A DNA stretch of 64,000 nt from Euglena gracilis (taxonomy: Eukaryota; Euglenida; Euglenophyceae; Euglenales): NCBI GenBank assembly GCA_039621445.1, contig CP154956.1, forward strand, positions 38,342,553 to 38,406,552, given 5' to 3'. Both the position numbers and the translations under genes were made by a program. The notes under the pieces were generated by a model. It did no database searches, had not been told where the DNA came from, and was given only the letters and a program-made list of their open reading frames with translations. Within the stretch, counting starts at the first letter, position 1. Every line of letters begins with the position of its first letter. Positions 30,499-38,703 of this stretch are shown here, piece after piece.

Positions 30499-31569
30499 AG
30501 CGATATCAAAGCGCCTTCTCACTTTTACAGTTGATTTTGGACAAAATGGGGGTACAGTGTACGTCCAACCTTTCCTTGATTTCTCACTTTGGTGCGCAAA
30601 AGGTAAAAGTTGGAGTAACAGAAAAATAATAATATAAAAGTTGAAAGCCCTTTTCCCCAATTAAGAGGCAGAGCACAAAGCAGGTGAGAAAGCCCTATGG
30701 GCTACACAAAGAAATGCCAAATGACTTGGCTGTCCGTTTCGGACTTCAAAGGAAAACAAATGTAACTTGGAAATCAAGTCTTGTGAAGAACAAAGTAGAA
30801 TACAAAATACCACCTGTGGAGAGGAGAACCAGAGTAAGGTTTAGGTATTCCTAATTCAGGCCGTTGGCCATCTTTAGGAATACCACCTAGCATAGTACTG
30901 TGTATGTGGCTCAGGGCTATATCTGGCCGTAGGCTTATACCTACATACACAGTACCATGGCCTTACGGCTGCCTGGTACACATCCCCCTCCCAGGGCTAT
31001 GCCCAATTTCCCTACTGGACCAGGCCAGTCGGAATGCCGGTCACAGTCCTGGGGACTGGGACCTGTCACAGAGCCGTATGCGGCTTTTGGTTCTCCTGTC
31101 ACCAGGGGTGTGGGAAGGAAGGTGCGAAATAATGCAATAACGCGCAAAAGAGGTTAACCGCTTATGTGGTGCCTACTTGTTGCGGAAAAAGGGTGGAAGT
31201 GGAAGAGCCCATTGGAAAATGGAACTGGAAGGTTTCCATTCCAGAAAGTCCCATCCACCCAGTTTGGGGTGTGTCTCTGACACACGGGGAGGTCTAATTC
31301 CATAATCGGAAAAAATTGAAGGGTAGGGTGTGGAAGGAGGGGGCACCTGGCCAGTCATATCTGACCAGGGAGAAAGACCTATTTACAAAACCAACTGCCG
31401 GCGACAGCGATGTTTTTCCCAGCGGGGTAAAGGAGAGAGGAGTGGGGGGCTGGTCAAAAGACCTTAGATAGAAGTTTTGCTGTCTGGCAGTCTTATGGGG
31501 CCTTATAGCCGAAAAGTAACAAGTTGGGGGCTATTATTACGGTGTGCGTGCTGTACGCTGTGCGTCTTC

Positions 31570-31827
31570 TTACTGGCGGCCTATACCGCTAAGGGAAGGC
31601 TTCACAGCGCGGCGCGGACACGATGTTGTCGATGGGGTATCCCCAGAGGCGTATACCTCGATAGACGGGCGGTAGCCAAAAAGAGAGGGGGGCCATATGC
31701 AGAGTATAAATACATATTGGCAGATGTGCCTGGGATGGATAACGAACACAGGGCCTATAGCCCTGACGGAAAGGTCAGAACAGGGTCCATGGACCTGTGG
31801 CCTGTAGGCCTGGGGGATATATGACAC
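31570..31827 (-). CDS. Hypothetical ORF in the hairpin region
   Basis: 86 codons, starting MSYIPQAYRPQVHGPCSD. The opposite strand is also open for 115 codons, so which is real is unclear. The minus strand agrees with its neighbours. Confidence 0.25.
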   Translation of the reverse strand: MSYIPQAYRPQVHGPCSDLSVRAIGPVFVIHPRHICQYVFILCIWPPSLFGYRPSIEVYASGDTPSTTSCPRRAVKPSLSGIGRQ

Positions 31828-31888
31828 AGATGGCCATTTCCTCGCCAGGATCGTCAGTCCAGGGAGTTTCTTAAGATCGAGGAATTTC

Positions 31889-32260
31889 TTATCGTCCGTC
31901 GGAGTTTCTCAAGGACCTCACGGACTGGTCCAGCCGGCCGGCTGGAAAAAGGAGCTGGATGGATCCCCCCCCCCAGGGGGTGGGGCAGGCTTCTAAAGCC
32001 ACTGGGGGGGGCCACCCAGCCTGGCACCATGGAGTCGGTGGTCTGATCTCCCGAACGTAATCTCCTTCGGGAGTTTCCACTATCTCCAGTATCGGAGGTT
32101 CAAAATTTACAAGGTGCCTTTCAGGCTCATCGACATCGTAGTCGGGTGATTCCCAGGTTTGCGTGTACCCATCGGGTAATCGTACTCCGAGCCTGTTGGC
32201 TTCGCGATGAAGAAAATTCTGGAGGTTATCCCAGAAGAAAAGTGGCAACATTGCCGGCAA
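31889..32260 (-). CDS. Hypothetical acidic ORF in the hairpin region
   Basis: Protein-like composition: FFWDNLQNFLHREANRLGVR, then an acidic stretch DYDVDEPERHLVNFEPPILE. It lies just downstream of the zinc-binding-like ORF. The C-terminal part runs over a C-run near 31,966 and is probably not native. Confidence 0.4.
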   Translation of the reverse strand: MPAMLPLFFWDNLQNFLHREANRLGVRLPDGYTQTWESPDYDVDEPERHLVNFEPPILEIVETPEGDYVREIRPPTPWCQAGWPPPVALEACPTPWGGGSIQLLFPAGRLDQSVRSLRNSDGR

Positions 32261-32432
32261 GATCCAAAAAATCAGGCGGGGGTGGTTGCATTGAACCTGT
32301 GGGGGTATCCCCGGGTAAACGGCAGGATCTGCCTTGCAATGCCATTTTGCGACTCGCGCTCAGATGGTGAATGGCCTTAAGATGTCTCTTACCCAATCGG
32401 TAAATTCCATCTTATAGGCCTCAGAGGGAAAT

Positions 32433-33806
32433 TCAGGCAACAAAAATGTAGTATCTGTTCGGTGTGGCATAGTTTGTGCCTGAAAAAGTGGGTATATCAC
32501 CCTGTCCCAATCGGAGTCTTGAAAAAGATATGGCACTTTGGCCTTGCCTGCGGACTACTGCGAGTCGGACAGCTGCGCTGTCAAGGTGAAAATCTTTGGC
32601 GATTCCGCTTGTGCGGTAGCTGTGTACAGCTCTGAATTTCTTGAACTGATAAAAGTTGATCTGGGACTTATAGTCCTGCTTGAAATTGACCAGATGGTCT
32701 TCATTTTCTGGTATGACTCTAGTCATGCTGCCATTGGCAGGCAACCAGAAATCTGCCTGTAGGCAGTTGATGCAACGGACAGGTATGTCCTTATTGTAAT
32801 CATTTTCCGTCCAGCGGAAATTGTTTATTTTGGACCATGCCAGTAGGCAATCGCCACAAACCAATGCTGCACAATTGCGCACATATGCGTCATGGTGGAA
32901 GCTTGTGCTATCCGGGTTGCTTGTGCAGATATGCACTGCGGGCATGTCGTTTCGTAGCCTATGGCATGCTGTACATAACCACAATAGTGGATCGTTTTCC
33001 TGGAAATCCCGGACGAAATTTCCTCCAAAATATTGGGCAAATACCCTTGGAGATTTCGCGTTCCAAAAACGCCAAGTGTGGCTGGTTGTGAAAATACCAG
33101 GTGGATCCCTGTGGAACAAGGGCTTGATCCACTTGTTCAGCCAGGGGTCACTGCTGTTACGGATCATATTGATCCTAGCCTGGCGAGTGTGGAGGGGGTC
33201 TACTCTGGACAATACGTCCTCAGTCCAGAATGGCTCATTGGCCTTGGATCTTATCGATCTGATTGTGGGTTTGCGCTTTGCGCCTGCAGGGGTTGCAGCC
33301 ACATAGCTGGCCATGGGTATCGTAGGCCTATGGCCTGCTCCAGAGCCATCTCCAACAGGAGGCGGTGGCTCATCATCCCGCCGTCTCTCAGCGGGCTTGC
33401 AGCCTTCGGCTTGTTTAGCCTTAGGCTTTTTGGGCTTGCCATATCGTCGTTCTTCTCTAGGGTCTGCCGGAGGCAGTGGTCTTTCCGCCGTTGGCGGTGC
33501 CGGGGCTGCCGGTTTGGCAGGAGGTGGTTGCATTTCCGCCGTTGGCGGTGCTGGTGCAGCTGGTTTAGCTGCTGGGACATCCAACTCCATTGGAGTTGTA
33601 GCCGTAGCCTGTACGGCTGTTGAGCTGCTATCTGCAGCAGTAACCCTTTGGGTTTCGGGAGGGGATGCGGCAGGTGAGCCGCGAGGGGCCAGCACTGCTG
33701 ATACTGCGGACATCGCCGCGGTCAGACCCTGTAACACACCACCTAAAACACCTGTCGGTATTGTTGGTGATGTGACAGGTTCTGTCGGGGTTGGTGCCAT
33801 TGGCAC
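32433..33806 (-). CDS. Hypothetical protein: Pro/Ala linker and Cys-rich domain
   Basis: 457 aa. Residues 1-180 are Ala/Pro-rich, with a repeated KPAAPAPPTAE unit and then a Lys-rich patch. The C-terminal half has a Cys/His series, LCTACH, HICTS, NCAALVCGDC, RCINC, spaced like a zinc-binding fold, within ordinary globular sequence (DPWLNKWIKPLFHRD). The frame extends upstream of this Met through DVSSETESPTSEAERP to an in-frame TGA at 33,912, beyond which another ORF continues in the same frame. Many codons lie in perfect hairpins. Function unknown. Confidence 0.55.
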   Translation of the reverse strand: MPMAPTPTEPVTSPTIPTGVLGGVLQGLTAAMSAVSAVLAPRGSPAASPPETQRVTAADSSSTAVQATATTPMELDVPAAKPAAPAPPTAEMQPPPAKPAAPAPPTAERPLPPADPREERRYGKPKKPKAKQAEGCKPAERRRDDEPPPPVGDGSGAGHRPTIPMASYVAATPAGAKRKPTIRSIRSKANEPFWTEDVLSRVDPLHTRQARINMIRNSSDPWLNKWIKPLFHRDPPGIFTTSHTWRFWNAKSPRVFAQYFGGNFVRDFQENDPLLWLCTACHRLRNDMPAVHICTSNPDSTSFHHDAYVRNCAALVCGDCLLAWSKINNFRWTENDYNKDIPVRCINCLQADFWLPANGSMTRVIPENEDHLVNFKQDYKSQINFYQFKKFRAVHSYRTSGIAKDFHLDSAAVRLAVVRRQGQSAISFSRLRLGQGDIPTFSGTNYATPNRYYIFVA

Positions 33807-33911
33807 TGCAGGTAAGGAAAGGGGAGGTACCGGAGGTACCGCTGGACGTTCGGCCTCAGATGTAGGAGATTCAGTCTCTGAGCTGACATCACCTTCAGGA
33901 GGGAGAGGGGT

Positions 33912-34169
33912 TCAGGAGGCCCTCGGGTCAAATCTATGCTGAGGTTCGTCAGCACAGATGTCCTCCAGGCCTTCCATGCGGTGTCCACCCCTTTCTGCCT
34001 CACTCTCTTCACTGCCCTCCACCGTTTCTGGTGAAGCGGCAGGTGATGCCGTCCGTTCCGCTATAGGGGTAGGCACAGTGCCTGTTTGCGCAGTCGCGCT
34101 GGTGGGTGCCGCTGTAGCGGGCTGGGGAGAAGAAGTGGCGACAGAGGATTGGCTCTCCTGATGACCCAT
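33912..34169 (-). CDS. Ser/Ala/Thr-rich ORF, same frame as the Cys-rich ORF
   Basis: Starts MGHQESQSSVATSSPQPATA and ends ...FDPRAS at a TGA. Removing that single stop would join it to the frame of 32,433-33,806, so this is probably one protein with a nonsense codon. The open frame also extends upstream of the Met (IFGRGRRYLGSSLSATAE). Confidence 0.45.
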   Translation of the reverse strand: MGHQESQSSVATSSPQPATAAPTSATAQTGTVPTPIAERTASPAASPETVEGSEESEAERGGHRMEGLEDICADEPQHRFDPRAS

Positions 34170-34207
34170 AGGGACAAAAGGTTCTGCTGTAGCCGATAGG
34201 CTTGAAC

Positions 34208-34770
34208 CTAGGTAACGCCGACCACGCCCGAATATGGGTGGTGGTGCGTCACCGGGGATTCCCTGGGGAGCTGGCGTTGCCGATTGCGGCTGAGATGTGA
34301 CTGATGTTGCCGGTTGCGGCTGGGTTGAGGATTCTGACGGCGGGACTTCAACAGCCGTTTGCGGCTTTGGCGTTGTGTCTTTGGCACATGTCTTTTCCGT
34401 AATCGGAAAATGTCCCGTGGTTTCCGTTCATCTTCAACCATCCTGTGGTTGAAGCGCAGGAGGGGTAGGGCCATGCCCAATTCATTGACTCTGCCGCCTT
34501 GGAAGAACGGCAGGAACAACGTTCTATCGAGCGTATCGCCGAATCGGCGTTTGACATAATCGTCAATGCTTTCCTTCTCGAACCGTGGCCTGAAAGGGAC
34601 ATAGTCCGGGGGAATTTCCCTATCGGGATTGAGATAATAATATATCTCGATGATCTGGCAGGTCCAAGCCCTGAACCAGAACTGCTGCAAAATACAGCAG
34701 GAGCTGACGATGGTTGTGACGCCCATTCGAGCATTGGTGAACATCCTTTGGATTTCTGCAAAGGTGCAGG
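34208..34770 (-). CDS. Hypothetical ORF, globular then Arg/Gln-rich
   Basis: The informative part runs FAEIQRMFTNARMGVTTIVS, IIEIYYYLNPDREIPPDYVP and FEKESIDDYVKRRFGDTLDR. It becomes Arg/Gln/Ser-rich near its end, where a frame change to the next ORF is likely. The first codons of the open frame (upstream of 34,770) read as an out-of-frame shadow of the next entry. Confidence 0.45.
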
Positions 34771-35189
34771 AGCATGATGCGCTTTGGCGCTGCCTGCGGG
34801 ACATTGGCCTGTTGGCCTTCCTCGTCCTGGCCTTCGGCCTGTCGTTGAGTACTGCGTACTCCGAATCCCCAGAAGTCCACTGCAAACTTCTCGTAGCAGT
34901 GAGAACATCGGACGATATACGTCTGGGGGAAGCGGAGGTCAATATCGACCACTTCGAAGTGATAGGCATATTGCCAGTGGTAAAAGACTTGCAGGTTGCT
35001 GCAGAACATGTTCTCCGCCAATCTGGCGATATTTTCAGGTAGTGGGTAAAATTCCCACTCCAGGCCTTTTGGGCCTACACTGCGAATGCAGTCGAATAAC
35101 TGTCGCAGCAAGTATTTACCTGTATTGTATCGGTCTTCCCGACCACAATCCAGGTAAGGATAACCACAAGAGTTCAGGACACCTACCAA
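34620..35189 (-). CDS. Hypothetical ORF with paired cysteines
   Basis: GYPYLDCGREDRYNTGKYLL, LARLAENMFCSNLQVFYHWQ-type sequence and YIVRCSHCYEKFAVDFWGFG look like real globular protein with one C-x2-C. Beyond about 34,770 the frame degenerates and the adjacent ORF takes over. Upstream the same frame continues through GRDTPHKI without a start. Confidence 0.45.
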   Translation of the reverse strand: MVGVLNSCGYPYLDCGREDRYNTGKYLLRQLFDCIRSVGPKGLEWEFYPLPENIARLAENMFCSNLQVFYHWQYAYHFEVVDIDLRFPQTYIVRCSHCYEKFAVDFWGFGVRSTQRQAEGQDEEGQQANVPQAAPKRIMLLHLCRNPKDVHQCSNGRHNHRQLLLYFAAVLVQGLDLPDHRDILLSQSR

Positions 35190-35457
35190 AATTTTGTGTG
35201 GGGTATCCCGCCCAAAACCAAACGTGCCAGAATCCCGGCAGATTGTCCAGTATCAGACGAAGGATTACATTGCCCTCATAGGCATACAAAGTTCCATCAC
35301 GGTGGAACTCACAGTTATGCTCCGTATAGAGCTGTCTAGTCACTGTCACGACGGGGGAGGCGACCAGGATCGGAAGACTAAGTTCATTTTGGAACTTTCT
35401 CATGGCCTCGAATGCGAGATCATGAATGCTTTGGATGTGCTCGAATAGAGATTCCAT
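35116..35457 (-). CDS. Hypothetical ORF, helical
   Basis: Starts with an ATG: MESLFEHIQSIHDLAFEAMR, then LYTEHNCEFHRDGTLYAYEG. The final third overlaps the next ORF in another frame. The upstream in-frame codons encode a KGQKGQRKGQKGQ repeat over two copies of a GGCCTTTTTGGCC hairpin. Confidence 0.4.
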   Translation of the reverse strand: MESLFEHIQSIHDLAFEAMRKFQNELSLPILVASPVVTVTRQLYTEHNCEFHRDGTLYAYEGNVILRLILDNLPGFWHVWFWAGYPTQNFGRCPELLWLSLPGLWSGRPIQYR

Positions 35458-35528
35458 GTCGTCTTCACAGACGTTCCGGTATTGGCCTTTTTGGCCTTTG
35501 CGTTGGCCTTTTTGGCCTGCAGTAGGTG

Positions 35529-35747
35529 CTAGTTTGGGACTACTTTGGCTTTACCCTTGCCCGATCGGGCTTCCCATCGGACTATCTCTTCTCTAGCTTG
35601 TTTCCAAGCATGAGGACTGACATGGGCTGCAAAACGGGGGCCCAAAAAGGCAGGATTCATATCGCTTGTTCGCCCAAGCAATTCCTGTGGAATATAAGCC
35701 ATTTTGGCTGCTGGGTATGCTGCAGGTTGATCCTGCATGTCCGCCAA
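35529..35747 (-). CDS. Hypothetical ORF
   Basis: QDQPAAYPAAKMAYIPQELL, then SPHAWKQAREEIVRWEARSG. In frame upstream it continues as PPYIDPPRGEPLAINNPP. This stretch has a diverged second copy at about 36,080-36,230 (ANPHPDPPDRQPLAS). Confidence 0.4.
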   Translation of the reverse strand: MADMQDQPAAYPAAKMAYIPQELLGRTSDMNPAFLGPRFAAHVSPHAWKQAREEIVRWEARSGKGKAKVVPN

Positions 35748-35749
35748 TA

Positions 35750-36240
35750 GCGGTGGATTGTTGATAGCGAGGGGTTCGCCTCTCGGCGGATCGATGTAGG
35801 GGGGTTGCGTACACGTTCGAGGGTGTCATCTTCTGTACGCGTGTGCTCCAAAGCTTCATGTCGATTTCTGCCCATGGGCTCTAGGCCTGGCCTGTTCGAG
35901 CTTTTGTGAGTGGGGGAACAGGCGTACACCCCCGACCGGTGCCAGGGCAGCACGGACATCCAGCAGCGCCACGCACAGCCTGAGGCCAACGGGGCCTGCA
36001 ACGCCAAGGCAAAGGAGACACCATTCGGAACAGGACAAAGCGCCATTGGCGCTTTTGCTTAGCCGGCTGCAGGTACGCCAATGCGGCCTGTTGGCCACCG
36101 ATGTGGATGCGAGGGGTTGCCTGTCTGGCGGATCGGGGTGGGGGTTGGCGTATTCGAGGATCAACATTCTGTACGGGCGCCGGCCAAGCTCGCATTTCTG
36201 CCCCCTGGGCTCTATGGGGAGCTGTGGCCTGCTGAGGTGA
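35750..36240. repeat. Diverged tandem duplication in the hairpin region
   Basis: About 150 bp at 35,745-35,890 (gcgaggggttcgcctctcggcggatcg...atttctgcccatgggctct) is repeated in diverged form at 36,095-36,215 (gcgaggggttgcctgtctggcggatcg...atttctgccccctgggctct). Hairpins sit at the same places, though the bases that pair have changed. Confidence 0.6.
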
Positions 36241-36502
36241 TGCTGAGGGGGGGTTCTGGAAGGCAGTACCTCACCCCCCCAGGGTGCCCGGCAAAACTCC
36301 CCCACTCCCCACCAACACGCCACGGCGCCCACCCCCCCGCCCTCCCACCCTCCCCAAAGCCTTTAGCCACGCAAACTACCCCATCTCTGCCCATATGGCT
36401 TGATTTATCTGGTCTTTGTTGTCCCCCATTTTATTTGCCCTATAGGCTGTGACGCATATCTGCGTTATGTTGGAGCTGCGGGGCTGGAATTGCTGAGGTG
36501 AT
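36231..36502. other. C-rich insert between 12-bp direct repeats
   Basis: GCTGAGGTGATG occurs at 36,231-36,242 and 36,491-36,502. Most of the intervening sequence is C-rich and lacks the short hairpins seen on both sides. It could be an insertion or an intron. Confidence 0.4.
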
Positions 36503-36752
36503 GTGAATTCTGGAATTCATCCTTTGGTACATCCAGCCATGCGGCCTTTGGCCTCGGCCTGCTGCTCAACATCCTCAGCCCAGGATCCAGGTTCCTGAAC
36601 TGCCGGCTGATCCCGTTGTAAGGGCAGTTGACTTCCAGATTCCAGATGTGCTGGAAAGGAAATGATGGTAATGCCGTCGACGGTTGCGTCATTGGCTGTT
36701 GCGCATATTGCGCTGGGGGTTCCCGATATTCGGGTGGAGGTGGTCTTGGCAT
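36465..36752 (-). CDS. Hypothetical Pro/Gln-rich ORF
   Basis: MPRPPPPEYREPPAQYAQQP, then FPFQHIWNLEVNCPYNGISR and KAAWLDVPKDEFQNSHHLS. In-frame codons upstream (ANFRDSQSPPR) join it, after one frame change, to the next ORF. Confidence 0.4.
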   Translation of the reverse strand: MPRPPPPEYREPPAQYAQQPMTQPSTALPSFPFQHIWNLEVNCPYNGISRQFRNLDPGLRMLSSRPRPKAAWLDVPKDEFQNSHHLSNSSPAAPT

Positions 36753-36780
36753 GCGAGGTGGGGACTGGGAATCGCGAAAA

Positions 36781-37020
36781 TTAGCGATGGTTGCACTGTT
36801 TGTGCTGGTATGTCACCTGCAGCGCTTTCCTCCATTGGGGGCGCTGTTCCCTCATGTATTCGGTGAATGCACCTGTGTGATGACGTATCCGCGGCATTGG
36901 CGGTTCTTGGATGCCCAGTGTACGCATGCCGACCTCGGGGGGATATTCCCCGGGCATGAAGTACACCTTGCCTGTCATCAGAGTTTGACCACATGCGCAC
37001 CATTGTGCAATGGGCCTATT
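36781..37020 (-). CDS. Hypothetical ORF at the edge of the hairpin region
   Basis: PIAQWCACGQTLMTGKVYFM, then TLGIQEPPMPRIRHHTGAFT and YMREQRPQWRKALQVTYQHK. Upstream of 37,020 the frame runs into a GGCCGG/CCGTCCGG repeat and is probably not native. Confidence 0.4.
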   Translation of the reverse strand, partial: NRPIAQWCACGQTLMTGKVYFMPGEYPPEVGMRTLGIQEPPMPRIRHHTGAFTEYMREQRPQWRKALQVTYQHKQCNHR

Positions 37021-37021
37021 G

Positions 37022-37180
37022 GGGGCCGGCTGGCCGGCTAGCCGTCCGAGCCGTCCGGACCTCTTCAGCCGGACCAATGCTGGACGCCCAGCCGTCCGTC
37101 CGGACGAAGCATTTTTTCGCCAGCCGTCCGTCAAGCCGGACCAATGTCTGTCTTGCCAGCAGGCCGGCCGGACCAAAAAA
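37022..37180. repeat. GGCTAGCC/CCGTCCGG palindromic repeats
   Basis: Clustered short palindromes (ggccggctggccggctagcc, ccgtccgtccggacg) and two 'agccggaccaatg' units. Related words recur at 38,575-38,703, so these may be the ends of one unit. Confidence 0.5.
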
Positions 37181-37311
37181 AATTTCCTTCCTTCCGAAAA
37201 GCAGTCACGGCTTCCCTCCACTCGTCGCGTCAAATCAAGAAATCGTCCCTGCCCTTCGGTTTTTCCTGGTGTGCACGCTCCAGCATTGCTGTGAGTGCGC
37301 CTGCAGGGAGT

Positions 37312-37403
37312 CCAATGCTATTTATTTTTCGGATGGATGAACATTTCTTGAACATATTTGACGGCAGCACCAAAAGACTGCGCCGGAAGAACCGGAAGGG
37401 GGG
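37312..37403 (+). CDS. Possible exon with a strong donor
   Basis: Between gcctgcag and GGGGG/GTAAGT. One frame reads MLFIFRMDEHFLNIFDGSTK, then RLRRKNRKG. Only the donor is strong. Confidence 0.25.
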
Positions 37404-38391
37404 GTAAGTCGACCACCCCCCACACCCACCACAACATTTTCACCGTTTTTCGGGAAAACGGGGATTTTGCCCAGAAACGTTTTTTGAAAAATAAAACCCA
37501 AAAACACGTGATTTTTGATGGAAAATAACTTTTTTCACAAAAAACCTCAAAAGTTTCCGTCCTAAAAACTCATACTTTTGAGGAGGTGAAATAAACGAAG
37601 GTCAATAAAGTAAACAAACTTTTGGCACAGTCAAATTTTACTGACATTTTTCTCGTTGAACAACACATATTTTGCCAAAAAAAAAACGGAAACAAAACGC
37701 TTTTCTGCCCCCCCTTTCCAAGAGAATGGCACCCAAACAACTCCTTCGTGAGAGAATCTGTGGCCCAAAACTGGCCACCACATCTAGCCCAAAACAAGAT
37801 AGAACATATAGCCCAAAACTGGCAACAAAATCAGAACCAAAAAAAAAACCCATGACATCGCAAAAAATGTGAAATGCAAAATTTTGGGCCGTTTGCCAGA
37901 TTGAAAAACTTCTCCCCCAATTTTTTGGTTTCCAAGAACATTTGTCGAACAGCAAATAAAGAACGCAAGAAACAAAAATGGAAGTTTCAGAAGTAAACCG
38001 GCATCTAAGGACAAAATGTCTGTGAAATCTGTCTTCAGACTTGAAACTTGTGATGCAAGTAGCAAGTACCAAGCAGAAAACAAGAAGACCCACCAAGGGC
38101 CTGTCACCGTGTTGCAGGCAGGCCTCTGCTTGATCGAATGTGGATTTGTTCAGAGCAAAGGCCTGAGTGGCGTGCATGTGGCGATGTTGGCCCTCTTTCC
38201 ATAAAGCAATAAGTTACTGTATTTTCACTTCATTTCAGCACCCTATACTTTCATCATAACTATCCCACACCGCTTCCACCCGAAACGGCATTGTGACACT
38301 GAAGGAGAAGAATTGGGAATGCAAGCATTTTTTGCGTGAGGGTGATCAAAAATTTCTTCAAAAAAATGGCGGTTTCCAGTGAGGAAAACTT
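37404..38391. other. AT-rich intergenic or intron-like stretch
   Basis: No supported gene. Contains small direct repeats (agcccaaaac...). The minus-strand frame at 37,638-38,177 is hydrophobic and Phe-rich and looks like chance. Confidence 0.4.
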
Positions 38392-38461
38392 GCACACAGA
38401 GGGGTTTGAACCCGCGACCTGACAGTTCCGAACTGCATGCTGCACCACCTACAGTGTGTGC
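38392..38461 (-). tRNA. tRNA-like sequence, possibly Pro(CGG)-derived or SINE head
   Basis: On the minus strand GCACACA and TGTGTGC can form a 7-bp acceptor. A perfect B-box, GGTTCAAACCC, and a near-match A-box, TGGTGCAGCAT, are present. The loop TTCGGAA, closed by GCAG/CTGT, would give anticodon CGG. The D-stem is poor and one T-stem pair fails, so a pseudogene or tRNA-derived SINE is likelier than a working gene. Confidence 0.4.
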
Positions 38462-38583
38462 ACGATACACTTCTCAATATCGAAAGAGAAAAAGGACTAG
38501 TCCAACAAAATGAAGCGGATGAAAAGTTTCGGGACAGAACACCAAATCTTGGCTGGCCAGACCTCCTCCTTTTTTTGCCAGCC

Positions 38584-38625
38584 AGCCACCCATCTGGCTA
38601 GCCGCGGCTAGCCAGATGGGTGGCT
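38584..38625. repeat. 42-bp perfect palindrome
   Basis: Positions 38,584-38,604 are exactly complementary to 38,605-38,625, centred on GCCGCGGC with no spacer. Half-arm: AGCCACCCATCTGGCTAGCC plus G. It sits 79 bp upstream of the LTR of element A. Confidence 0.9.
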
Positions 38626-38703
38626 AGCCGCGGCAGCCACCCCAGCTCCAGAGTTGCGTGCACTGAGACGCCTGCGCTTCCAAAGACCCGGCCGGCTAGC
38701 CGG

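Larger units (their letters stand above)
27326..30548 (+). mobile_element. DIRS-type retrotransposon, copy 2, truncated
   Basis: It begins directly after copy 1 with the same left-end text (ggccatgccttgct...gagtccctgct) but lacks about 35 bp of it. Gag-like, RT, RNase H and DAM-like parts follow in the same order. Similarity to copy 1 stops at about 30,548 inside the recombinase N-terminus, where unrelated hairpin-rich DNA begins. The two copies differ by many substitutions, so this is not a recent tandem duplication. Confidence 0.8.
30690..37040 (-). other. Hairpin-dense minus-strand coding region of unknown origin
   Basis: Perfect stem-loops (stems 5-7 bp, loops 2-6 nt) occur every few tens of bases, inside and outside reading frames. 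Examples: 31,269-31,285 (GTGTGTC/GACACAC), 32,753-32,766, 33,161-33,175, 33,582-33,598, 33,600-33,618, 33,774-33,786. Longer nested pairs lie at 30,844-30,884 and 30,895-30,955. Coding signal is on the minus strand almost end to end, with frame changes. It largely lacks the C/G runs typical of its neighbours (exceptions near 31,966 and in 36,240-36,360). I recognise no family. Confidence 0.7.

Noticed and set aside
30548-31150. Ribosomal or other structured RNA gene
   Set aside because: Hairpins are strong, but I recognise no rRNA, snRNA or riboswitch core, and the pattern continues through coding sequence.
33912-33914. TGA read as Trp (organellar code) in the hairpin region
   Set aside because: Only one TGA would support it, all other Trp codons in these frames are TGG, and frame shifts nearby point to decay.
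33033-33942. + strand frames of about 200 codons opposite the Cys-rich ORF
   Set aside because: The minus strand has globular, Cys-patterned sequence that agrees with its neighbours; the + frames are shadows kept open by the palindromes.
37638-38177. 180-codon minus-strand open frame, Phe/Val/Cys-rich
   Set aside because: Composition reflects A/T runs, there is no motif, and the + strand is similarly open; probably chance.
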